Below are positions 23,969-33,514 of a stretch of 64,000 nt of DNA, in pieces; position 1 is the stretch's first letter, and each line of letters begins with the position of its first letter. This stretch comes from Chrysoporthe austroafricana. Its lineage: Eukaryota > Ascomycota > Sordariomycetes > Diaporthales > Cryphonectriaceae. The stretch lies in contig JYIP02000001.1 of NCBI GenBank assembly GCA_001051155.2, positions 1,116,001 to 1,180,000 of the forward strand. The letters run 5' to 3'. Below the pieces are notes generated by a model. It was not told the DNA's origin. It made no database searches and saw nothing but the letters and a program-made list of their open reading frames with translations. The position numbers were made by a program, and so were the translations under genes.

Positions 23969-24472
23969 GTCGCGTCGCACTTGCTAGCCTACTGGCGCAA
24001 GTGGCCAGGCGTGCTTCAAGTGTAGGAGAGCCGGCAAGAGACTGTTCCCAATGTCAAGGCAACGCTCACCACATGTCTTCAAAGCTGGAAGAAAGCCAAC
24101 AACGGACCATACCCCCACAACATTACCATGCACCGCGACGGTGTCTCTGAGGGTCAACAAAAGCTGGTCAGGCGGATGGAGTTGCCATTTCTCCAAGAAG
24201 CTTGCAAGTACGTCTACCCGAAAGACCTCCATGATGCTGGCTTGCCTCGTCTCACGATCGTCATCACCACGAAGCGCCACGCCGTCAATACTTCCAATCG
24301 CAGAGCTGGATTGGTGGGGGGCCGCGTTATCACTGAAGTTGAGTCCTGGAATGTCTATTTGCAAGCACACACTGTCATCAAAGGCTACGCGCGGGCGGCC
24401 GTCTATACAGTGGTGGTGACTATCCTAAAATCGTTGATGTCTCATCGACTTACCTGGACTAGCTTCAGATGA
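23969..24472 (+). pseudogene. Decayed Argonaute (QDE-2-like) PIWI-domain fragment
   Basis: One frame gives a clear Argonaute PIWI segment. It reads VASHLLAYWRKWPGVLQV, a TAG stop at 24023-24025, ESRQETV, PYPHNITMHRDGVSEGQ, then ELPFLQEACKYVYP, LPRLTIVITTKRHA, GRVITEVESWNVYLQAHT and YARAAVYTVV. Family members have here the ESRQEM region, the YRDGVSEGQ motif (with a catalytic Asp), the KRH motif, FDFFLQSH and ARPTHYxVL. Damage is plain. The TAG falls where a CAG is plausible. The tail of ARPTHY, which carries the final catalytic His, reads ARAAVY. A TGA cuts the frame upstream at 23960-23962, and homology fades after about 24415. No N, PAZ or MID domain is seen, so this is a relic of at most the C-terminal quarter. 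Confidence 0.8.
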
Positions 24473-24567
24473 AGTGTGCTGCTTTTCGAAATGTACTCCC
24501 CCCTCGAAGGCCGCTCAGGGCACGTAATGTTCCAGAACAATCAAGCTCGTATATTATACTCTAGCAG

Positions 24568-25536
24568 CTATGCAGACGCGTGTTTGACCCTATTCACACC
24601 CCCGTCGATAACGATTTCCTGTCCCGTTACAAACCCAGCTGAGATCAACCACACGATCGCTTCTGCGACGTCTTCGCCGTACCCGATCCGCCCTGCTGGA
24701 TGATGTCTATGTCGAACCCCATCGATTCCTTTCGTCCACCACATCTTCTCTGGTGCTTCGTCAGCCTCCCGACATTCGTGATCCACGAAGGTGAAGCCAG
24801 GCAAGATCGCGTTGCACCTGATACCCCACTGAGCTCCCGAGATCGACATGGCCTGTGTGAGACCGAGGACTCCGGCCTTCGAAGCCGCGTAGCCCTCGCA
24901 GTTGGACTCTGACTGCTTTGCGCGAAAGGAGGAGATGTTGATGATGCATCTACTTTGGAGCTCAGGTCGAGCGAAGGAGCGCCTGATGCTCTCCGGGATG
25001 AAACCCACAGCGGCTTGCGCGGCCTCTGGCCTTATCACAGCCTCATTCGCTTGAGATCTCCCGTAGTCTTTGGTTTTCATAAAAGGAATACAGGCCTGAC
25101 TAACGAGAAAGGGGGCTGTGAGGTTTGTTGCCAGATACGCTGTCCAGTCGTCTTGTACTGCCGGGTCTTCCATGGTCCGTCTCTCCTGGAAACGGGCTCG
25201 CGCAATGCCGGCATTGTTGACAAGCACGTCGATCTCGCCGCCCGGGAAGAACGAGGCTGCGTACTGGATTGTCGACCTAATCGCGGCAGGATCTCGCAGA
25301 TCACAGGACTTGTAACCCACGAGGCCTGCTGCTCCTGCTGCATCCGCGGACCTCTCGGCTAGTATCTTCGGGATGTGCTTCGTCGCCGTGTAGATCAGTT
25401 CCGGCTCGTTGATGTCGATGAGGAAGATATTATGCTCTAGCAAGGCTAGGTGGCGCGCAGTCACCCTCCCAATGCCCCGCGCCGCACCGGTGATGACAAT
25501 ATTCTTGCGCACCGGCATCTCTCGCGTTGAACCCAT
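24568..25536 (-). CDS. Short-chain dehydrogenase/reductase, 322 aa, single exon
   Basis: NAD(P)-dependent classical SDR of the FabG-like type. The cofactor motif TGAARGIG lies at residues 16-23, the structural NNAG at about 107-110, the catalytic Ser in IINISSFRAK at about 197, and the active-site YAASK with Tyr and Lys spaced by three at about 212-216. The C-terminus has the usual GQEIVIDGGV segment. An insertion of about 30 residues between the NNAG strand and the catalytic Ser (KDYGRSQANEAVIRPEAAQA) resembles fungal relatives. The acidic residue after the second strand (LIDIN) favours NAD over NADP (inference). The gene has no introns and is tail to tail with the Argonaute remnant, 95 nt apart. 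Substrate unknown. Confidence 0.9.
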   Translation of the reverse strand: MGSTREMPVRKNIVITGAARGIGRVTARHLALLEHNIFLIDINEPELIYTATKHIPKILAERSADAAGAAGLVGYKSCDLRDPAAIRSTIQYAASFFPGGEIDVLVNNAGIARARFQERRTMEDPAVQDDWTAYLATNLTAPFLVSQACIPFMKTKDYGRSQANEAVIRPEAAQAAVGFIPESIRRSFARPELQSRCIINISSFRAKQSESNCEGYAASKAGVLGLTQAMSISGAQWGIRCNAILPGFTFVDHECREADEAPEKMWWTKGIDGVRHRHHPAGRIGYGEDVAEAIVWLISAGFVTGQEIVIDGGVNRVKHASA

Positions 25537-26259
25537 CTGTGCGACCGCGTTGATCTCGTATGTAGGAGGTCTCCCCTGGTGAGAGCATGCTGACCTCTGC
25601 CGAACCCCGCTGAAGGCCTTCCTCCGTCTGATATATCAATCTGCCTGTGAGCATTTAGCCGGGCAGCCACCGAGGTCTCGTTCCGAACTCCCTTACAAGA
25701 ACCCACGTCACGAGGTCGGATAGGCGTAACGGCTGGGCGGACCGTCTGCGCCTTGGCTGTGTAGCCATGGTACTATCCTGTGTACTCCGCACAGCATCGT
25801 GGGACTGGCACTGGAAGCGGTCTCGTCTAGCCTCAGGCCGAGCTGGCGGCGCAGGTCGTCAAGACATAGTGCTCATTCTTGGATTAAACTCTGATATGTA
25901 CAAGAATTAAGCTAGAGTCTTTAGGCAGTGACTCTACTGTCGAGAACATAGAGAAAAGATCACAGCCAGCCCGTCGCGCCTGTTCGGTCCAACCCGAATG
26001 CCTGATTTTTGGAACCGTTCCCTTTATGATTACCACCCTATCCCTTGTTATCCTCTTGGCCGCTTTACACCTGGCTCATTGGCTGGACATCTTGAACCTT
26101 GTCGGCGGCATACCTATGCTCTCGATCGAGCCGCCATCTTTGGATATGCCCAGCCTCCCCAGTCCGCAGTCGTGTCTCGTATTGCCAGTATGTTCTGTCG
26201 CCCGCCTCTGTAACGCCTGGGATCCATCTCGCCGCCCTGCCTTTTGAGTTGGGAACGAC
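25537..26259. other. Intergenic gap between SDR and Ras-like genes
   Basis: The promoter side of the SDR gene and the 3' side of the GTPase gene. No coding signal is supported. Confidence 0.55.
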
Positions 26260-27028
26260 CTATTCTCGGTGCAGGAAGCTGTTGAACTTCTTCAGGAACT
26301 TCATCTTGCCCGGTTTTGGCGGCTTGATGCCCATCCCGGCTAGCTCCTCGTTGCGTTGTCGCTGCTCCTCCTCCGTCACCTCCCGCTTGCGCCGTCGATC
26401 CGCGCAGACGACCGAGAAGAATGCCTCCTCCACGTTGGTGCCCAGCTTGGCGCTCGTCTCGACGAAGCCACAGCCCAGCTTCTTGGCCAGGCTCGAGCCC
26501 TCCAGGGTGCCGACTTCCCTCCGCGTGTCCAGGTCGCACTTGTTGCCGACCAGGACGACGAGGCTAGGGGCGAAGGGGAGCTCGTCAGTGGGATGCCGCC
26601 TGGTTTCGTCGAGCTTGCGCTTGGTCTGGATCACCTCCTCAAAGAGCCTCTCGGCGGCCTCGAAGCTCGAGCGCCGTGTCACGTCGTACACGATGACGAA
26701 TAGCTCGTTCTGTCGTATCCACTGCTCCCGCAGGGCGCCGTACTCTTCTTGCCCGGCAGTGTCGAGGATTTCTAGGTGGCTGGGGATGCCGTCGATGACA
26801 CACTGGCGCCTGTAGCTGTCCTCTAGTGTGGGGTCGTACGTCTCGGAGAAGACATGCTTTGTGAGCTGCGGGGCCTTGTCAGTGTCACCGTTCTTTTTCC
26901 TTTCTGCAAAGTTTCGGATATCATGACTCGAGACGCACGTTCACTGTCAGCGATGTCTTGCCCACACCGCCCTCTCCCAGCATTGCGATCTTGTCGGTGA
27001 TCTTGCCTGCCCCTGGTGATAGCGCCAT
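26260..27028 (-). CDS. Ras-superfamily small GTPase lacking a CaaX box, 231 aa
   Basis: Exons on the minus strand are 27028-26939 and 26865-26260. All G boxes are present: P-loop GEGGVGKTS (about residues 18-26), an effector loop with YDPTLEDSYRRQ as in Ras proper, switch II DTAGQEEYGALREQW, NKCD for guanine specificity and ETSAK. Between NELFVIVYDVT and NKCD there is an acidic/basic insertion (KRKLDETRRHPTDELPF) longer than in canonical Ras. The C-terminus is basic (PPKPGKMKFLKKFNSFLHRE) and has no Cys, so the usual prenylation signal is missing and membrane binding would need the basic patch or a partner. No downstream exon that would restore a CaaX was found. The closest group is Ras/Rsr1-like; the exact orthologue is uncertain. 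Confidence 0.88.
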
Positions 27029-30000
27029 CTTTGGACTCTGGGGTATCTGTCTTGTCTGTCTGACTACCTGCTGCTCTCCTTTTCCGGCGGAACCCGAACC
27101 AGCGCTAGTCTGCTTTTACCGGTATCGACGGTTGGACAGTATCTGGCGTTGACTACGAGTGACAGGCATCTAGGGGAGGGTCGTGATGAGCGAACAATCG
27201 AGCAAGGCTGGCTGGCAGGCAGGCAGGCGGGCGGGCGGGAAAAAAAAGAAGAAGGCGGTCGAGAACCGGCGGGGGATTTCTGAGTTCTGCTCCAGGCTCC
27301 TCCTGCACACGCGGAAGTTACCCCTGATCCTCGCGGTGGAGCCGCCCAGGATTGTGACCGGTGTCCTCAACCCTCACCACCCCAGCGTGGCCAATGGACG
27401 ACTCGGCCGACAATCTCGAGGCCAATCTCGGCTAGCAGAGAGGGATCCGTACGGGCACGACGGGGCCTGGCGAACAGGGGCGGGCCGACCCCCCCGGATC
27501 AGGCTGGTGTGGTTCCCCGGGGTCCACAACGGCGCTGGTGACACGTGGGGAGATTGGCAGCGTTGGGTTTGGGCCGTTACCGATCCGCCGGGCTGGGAGC
27601 AGAGTGTGGCGTGTCTAGTCGCGTCTCGGCTCGAGGGGGGGTGGGAGTGATGGTCCTGGATGATGGAGGGTCCTCTTTCTCTGATGATCCTCCTCGTCGG
27701 GTCGGGAAAGGGTCCTGGGATGACAGCTGATCCTCGGGAGACCACGAGGAGGGCGGAGTCGCAGCCTGAGGCTCAAGGTTGGCGGTGGCGATCACGGTTC
27801 TCCGGAGTCTTCATGCGCTTTCTGAGAGCGCCTTTTTCTTGTCTCTGGGCGCGGAAACTTCGGGATCTGACGTGAGACTTACGGGAGTGGCTTTCTTCCC
27901 CATTGCGAACCGTGTCGTTGCATTTTATGTCTTGCAGCAATGCTAGGTGGGCCACGGCTTCGTGCCGAGCATGATAAGCAAATATCTACTTGGTGACGAG
28001 GGCGACCGGACGACGGTCTCAATTTGAGTTTACGAAGGGGGGCTGATCAGCTCGTGGCCAACATTCGCCACCTGCTATGTATAGGCGCCGCGTCCTCGAG
28101 GTCTGGACTCTGGAGGCCTCGATTTACCCCTCTTGGGTTGTATCCGGATTGGCGGCGCCGCATGGGGAATCGTCATGCAACGTCGCACTTTTAACCTTTG
28201 CTCGGCGCGGTCATCCTCATTTCAGGTCCTGTCCTCCAGCAGGAATCAGACGAGAATGAGCATAGTGCAATAATTTTGAGACGGGAGAAAGCAGGATGCC
28301 GCGAGCTAGCTGAGGGTAATGCTCTTCGTGGGATAAGCTGCGAGCTTAATTGAATATGGGCTCGCTGACATTTCCGAGATTGAACCGAAATGGCCCCCGT
28401 TGAAAATCGACGTCCAGCACGTTGATCATTTAGTGCTGGCGCTACGTCTGGCATTGCTTGGCGCTCCACTACAATTTGACCATGTTAAATTCCCAGCTTG
28501 TACCTTTTCACTCGTCTAGACCTCGCTGGGTTGCTCGATAAATACCTACTTGGATAGGTGTGCCATGGGCACAGAACATCTGTGTCGGTAGCCTGACTCA
28601 GCCGTCCCATCACATTCCACGATAGGAAAATCCGAAGAAGCTCATGTAGGTACCCGAAACTTAACGATCCGGTACCAGCCGAATCGAAAGAATGTCATTA
28701 ATCATTAATCGTATCGCACCATAAACTTGCATCTACATATGCAGAGATTCTTGTTGACTGTCTTCATCGCCTGCAACATAATGTCTTGAAAACGCCATGC
28801 CCGATGCCTACGAGCCGACCTTCTTCACGTTCTTCCTTGAAGCCACCGCCTCTTTGCGCGTCCGAGGCTTCACATTGTCCAGATAATAGCATGCATGAAC
28901 CTTCAGAAGCGCAATAAAGCCCCCCCGGTCAGCTTTCCGTGCTATGACACATGACACTTGGGCTTGTTGCTGATCTTTCGGCAAGTATTCTGTAAAATGC
29001 TCCTTCTTGGGACGCTGATCACCCTTCTGGGGGGCTACTCACCTGGAGCAGACTTGGCCTCGCGACCATGGTTCCCCCTTCTCAGTCTGCTTGTTCTCCG
29101 GGCCTGGTTCGCTCCCTCCTCTAGTGCTGATTATCTTTGCTTAGCTGCTCGTTCTGAGGCCGTGTCTACTTCTTATGAAACTAGCTCTTCTCAGTGGCGT
29201 GTTATTACTACCTGGCTAGCGAGGCTGGCCCTTCTTTCGAGATCCGCCACTGTTGAGAAGTATGCTCGCGCTCGTAGTAAGAAGGCGCCCCGCTCTCAGA
29301 CGGCAACACGAGTGTAGGACCCTCTTCCCCCGGGTAGATCACTCGTCTTTAGAGTTCACTTGATTTCTGGGTGGCCTTATTCCTCTCCTTATGGCTTGAG
29401 ATGAGCGTTCTCGTCATTGATTGCAGAGGTATTCTCGAGTCCGTGCCTAATGCCTAGTCTCAGGGTTCTGTCAGGACATCTGGAGAAGATTGCTGCTTGA
29501 GACACTGAAGCTTGGCATGGCCGGCAGAGAGTTGACCAATCTCCCGCAGTTGATGCCTCGCGCCCAGATGTCGCTGTCAACCATAACGTCCTTGAAGACT
29601 CGGTCCTGCTGGATGCTCATCTCACATTGGACTTCCGGAGCTGTATCTTCCCCCTGGATCGTATGGTTCACACGATGGCTGCTTAGGATCATTTAAAATG
29701 AGCCCGCTGGATTTGTAGCATTGACTAGCCGTCTGCGTAACTAGTACTCAGGGTGTCAGTACTGCAACGGACGTTTTTCCTATGGTAATTTGACAGTCGT
29801 ATGATGGGCGATACTACCTCGAGGCTCCGAGCCTTGATATAGGCAAGGAACGGCTTGATGGATGACGAAATCTACCACCGCGTGAGAACGCCAGCCCGCA
29901 TACTGACCCTCGCAGGCTCCTTAGCCATCATTAATAAACAATGGAGCCGATATTTGTATAGCTGGGGAGACAGCTCTTGTCTGGAGTAAATGTATGACGA

Positions 30001-31223
30001 TCGGCGGTGAATATAATATCATCACTACAAAAGTACGATATTGTGTCGCATTGACCCGGATGAGTCTTCGGTAGACGTGAGATATGCGGGAGGCAAAGAC
30101 ATATTGGTATCATTAGAACGTAGAAACAACCTTGGAAGTGATAGAAACTAAAGGCTATGATAAAGGGAGCAAGGTTTTTGGTTAGTGGCGGAGAGGGAGA
30201 AAGAAAAAAACAGAAAAAAGGTATCTGGGCTCAGCCGAGATAGCGCCTCGCCCGGGAAGCCCCCAGCTTCAAGCCCAGGATAAAGTTAAACATCAAATGT
30301 CAACGTACTGCAGCCAGGCTTTCCTCAACCTTACCACGCGGTAGATTCGACTGTGTAGGTAAGCTCTACATACTGCAACCCCAGCAAGCATCCCCTAGCA
30401 ATCTGCTGGTGATGAGCAGCCACTGCCTTAACTACCTGCCATTCGGGGGAAACAAGGCATCTCGGAAGGGCAGCTGATAAACTTGTGATTCGTTTCAGTA
30501 TATAGATTATGAAAAATAAATATAATACGAGAGGCATCTCTCAGTTACATTCATGCAGAGAGCTCTCTACTTGAGCATTTACGACCATCATACTTAGATT
30601 GCTACGGGGCGGGGTTTAGGACGCATGAGTCGAACGGCGGTACTCCTTTCCGCTGAATCCTATTGATCTTCCCAGGTCGCTATACCCGCAGGATCCCTCG
30701 CCTCTATAGTCCTTTTTCGAGATTTGCTTGTGTTCTCGGTGGGGTCCTCGTGATCCCGCTAATGTGTCTCCCTTTCGAGATTCTTCGCAATATATATGAG
30801 AGAAAGGTACGATCCCTCTTCCTTCCAACAATGTGTTTCTTCATCTAATAGCGAATATCGGTAGCGTATTTATTTACTGTCAATATCGACCGCACGGTTG
30901 AGGCCCTTCAGTAATCCCCGCGACGGTAGTCCCAGGGGAGAAGCTGAAAGGGGGAGGAGAGGGGAGGAGAGGCAACCTTCTCTTGCCTCGCCAACGTTCC
31001 TGCTGCAGAATTGTCCTCTCAAGTTTTCTTAGCCAAGACGCGCTGCTTTCGAAAGACTAATGGTCCAAAAGACCAACCATTCATGGGTTCTTCGCAGGCG
31101 TTGGTTCGTCAGTACGTAGGTAACCTAACCTGTTGTTGCTTTTTATCTGGCTAGAGGTGTACTGAAAGCTAGCGCAACTCGTTCGCTGGCACGCGAGTAT
31201 CATTCACTCTTTGTGAAACCTAC

Positions 31224-31245
31224 TACCTACCTAGGCAGGTAGGTA
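31224..31245. repeat. Perfect 8-bp inverted repeat TACCTACC/GGTAGGTA
   Basis: Two 8-nt arms around a 6-nt spacer (TAGGCA). A related TAGGTAACCTAACCT lies about 110 nt upstream. It could be a binding site or a small hairpin. Confidence 0.7.
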
Positions 31246-32311
31246 TCGAGATGTGCATGCGTGGGACCGAGCCTGGCCTTTCCCTCTGCTTTTCTTTCTT
31301 TTGCTTTCTCTAAGCATAGTCTGTGTATGCTGCTCCGCACTTATTATGCCGCCCTCATCGCTGTTTTCTGACCCGTACATTCCACCCTGACTTCTGTTCG
31401 AGCAACACCCCGCCCCCCACTCAGAAAACATCGCCGGCATATCCGCCGTTGGTACGAGTATCGCTCAGAGTGTGGGGTGGACATGTGCTCATGTGGCTGG
31501 TGAAAAGTGGCTCTCTGACCCTCCCGGGCCCGAGTTGGATCCCGACGCTCCGCGGCTCGCCTTCCGAATCATCGTCCAAGGCTGAGGGGGAATTGTCGAT
31601 GTGAGGGTTCACTAGTGAGATTTCATCCCAGCTGGCGTAATGTAATGCGGGCCATGTCAGCCAGGGATGGCAAGTGTGCATTCAGCTCACACCAGAGGAT
31701 ATAGAGTACACGTTAGCCAGGGACGGACAGTCTCTCGAAAGGCTATCGAAGATACGAGCCGAGACTTCCGGGCGCCTCCCAATGGCCTCGTCTCACTGGG
31801 ACGTTGGACGGGCGCTGCTCGACTGACAGTCATCTTATACACATATAAATAGAACTGTTGGCGGAGGTCTGCTGCAGAGCCCCCTGCCCTCCCTGATTGG
31901 ACGACCACCATCCCATCCTCCCCCAGGAATACCGAGTGATGATAGCAGACAGGATCCTGTTTCCTGGTCGCCGTGTTGGGGATGAGGCTTTTAGGTTGAT
32001 GAGCCACAGCCAGGTTCTGGGCGGGCGAGTTGCATGGCGGGGTTGAGGGCTACTTGGTATGTTTTTAGCATGCTGTCATCAGGTCTGCTAAGCCCCTTCC
32101 CCCCCTGCTGGGGATCACCGATCGATCCTCCTGGGGGGCTTTGGGGGGCCATAAACCAGGCGGTTCAGGCATCGACCCGGCCCAGCGAGGGGCTGCTGCT
32201 GCTGCGCTAACAGCGGGAGTCCGAAGTTGGGGCACTTGGGTTAGTGGCTACAGTATGCGTGAGTATGTACATGGTGCACCAGCGCACGGAGGCTAGCACG
32301 GCAGTGACGTC

Positions 32312-32323
32312 GGGGGGGGGGGG
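32312..32323. repeat. G12 homopolymer
   Basis: Twelve consecutive G bases in gene-free DNA; prone to sequencing length error. Confidence 0.85.
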
Positions 32324-32995
32324 CTGGCTGTTAGTCTGCCTGTTTGGACGCTCGCTGCCAGCTGCCCCTTCCTGACCCTGGCCTCTTCCGCTCCCTCGGG
32401 TCGATCGATCGTCTCTTCCCTGATCTCGTTCGTCGCCGAGGGAGGGGCAGCATATGCACTCACGCACTGCACTTCCGGACCAGCCTGTCAATCTCACCTT
32501 TGTCCCTCTGCTGCGACCAACCACCAACCAGCCTTCCTGCCCATCCCCTTTTATCCTCTCCCTCTGTCTGTCTCCCTCCCTCTCCCTCTCTCGTCAGCAA
32601 CGGACGGTCATCTTTGGCCGCACCCACATATGGCCAGCAGCCTGAAACCCGCTGGTCGCTGAGTGAAACTGAGGACGAGCCTGCGAGGTGCGGGGCACAG
32701 CTCACGACACGACACGGTACGACAGCGGCACGCCAGATCGAGGGCTCTGCGGGCATTGTATCCTTTGACCGAGAGCATACGTTATTCCAATTTCCACTCC
32801 GACTCCTGGACCGGCGCTAGAGCTGGAGGCATACCGTGCAAAAGCAGAACAGCACCACACATCAGACTATCTAGAAGATTATCCAATATACCTGCTCCAC
32901 CAATAATCAGCACGGCAACACGCCCTGCATACCTCGGGCCTGGCCTGTGCCATCCTCGTTCTCTCCGTCACGCCCCTGGACGAGACGCGGGCTTG

Positions 32996-33026
32996 GAGTT
33001 GGAGTTGGAGCTGGAGCTGGAGCTGG
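32996..33026. repeat. GGAGYT hexamer repeat
   Basis: Five head-to-tail copies of GGAGTT or GGAGCT. Read in one frame they would encode (Leu-Glu)n, but no gene frame supports translation. The repeat lies in the upstream region of the decarboxylase gene. Confidence 0.8.
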
Positions 33027-33514
33027 TGGACACTGACATAGTAGAGCCGAGTAGTGCTGTGGTGCTAGTACTGTGGCACGGGACGGTAGGTGACGAACGT
33101 GCATGCCGCGTACCTTATTTCCTGAGGTTCCTCCACATCTTACCTCAGCTCCTGCCGATGACGTCCCTGCGCCTGTCTGACACTGCTGCTAGGACTTTCA
33201 TTTTGCAACTCCTACAGATCCTCTCCGCCCGCCCACGAACCTCGATCACGCTACGATTCCTCACGTTTCCCAGTGAATAGAACATCTTCGACATACTGCA
33301 TAGCGTTATACAGTACCTTAGCCCTTAGCCATCCACCCATCTCCACAGTCGAACTCCGAATTCCTCCCCAGGCCCCCCCCCTAATAGCGAATCTGGTACC
33401 TCCTGCCGTCCCCGCGGATACAACCCAGCAGCATCCATCGCCCTGAGGCCGTAGGACACCGACTGGTCGACGCTCGAGAACTAGCCTCACGAGAAGCTGC
33501 CGTTACTTCTGAAT

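Larger units (their letters stand above)
27029..33514. other. Long 6.5-kb stretch without a convincing gene
   Basis: Both strands were read. Open frames are short, mutually overlapping and without recognisable domains. A 28.81-29.32 kb block is open on both strands and contains an intron-like element on the minus strand (see findings). There is an inverted repeat at 31224-31245 and a G12 run at 32312-32323. CT-rich DNA from about 32.5 kb probably belongs to the promoter and leader of the decarboxylase gene, and includes the hexamer repeat at 32996-33026. Confidence 0.45.

Noticed and set aside
24128..24472. A small intact gene starting at the ATG in TMHRDGVSEGQ
   Set aside because: Homology runs past the ATG upstream in the same frame to 23969, across a TAG, so the ATG is internal to a decayed PIWI domain.
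32344..32820. 158-codon plus-strand frame before the decarboxylase gene
   Set aside because: Its Ser/Pro/Leu-rich content comes from CT-rich promoter-like DNA. There is no domain, and it conflicts with leader features.
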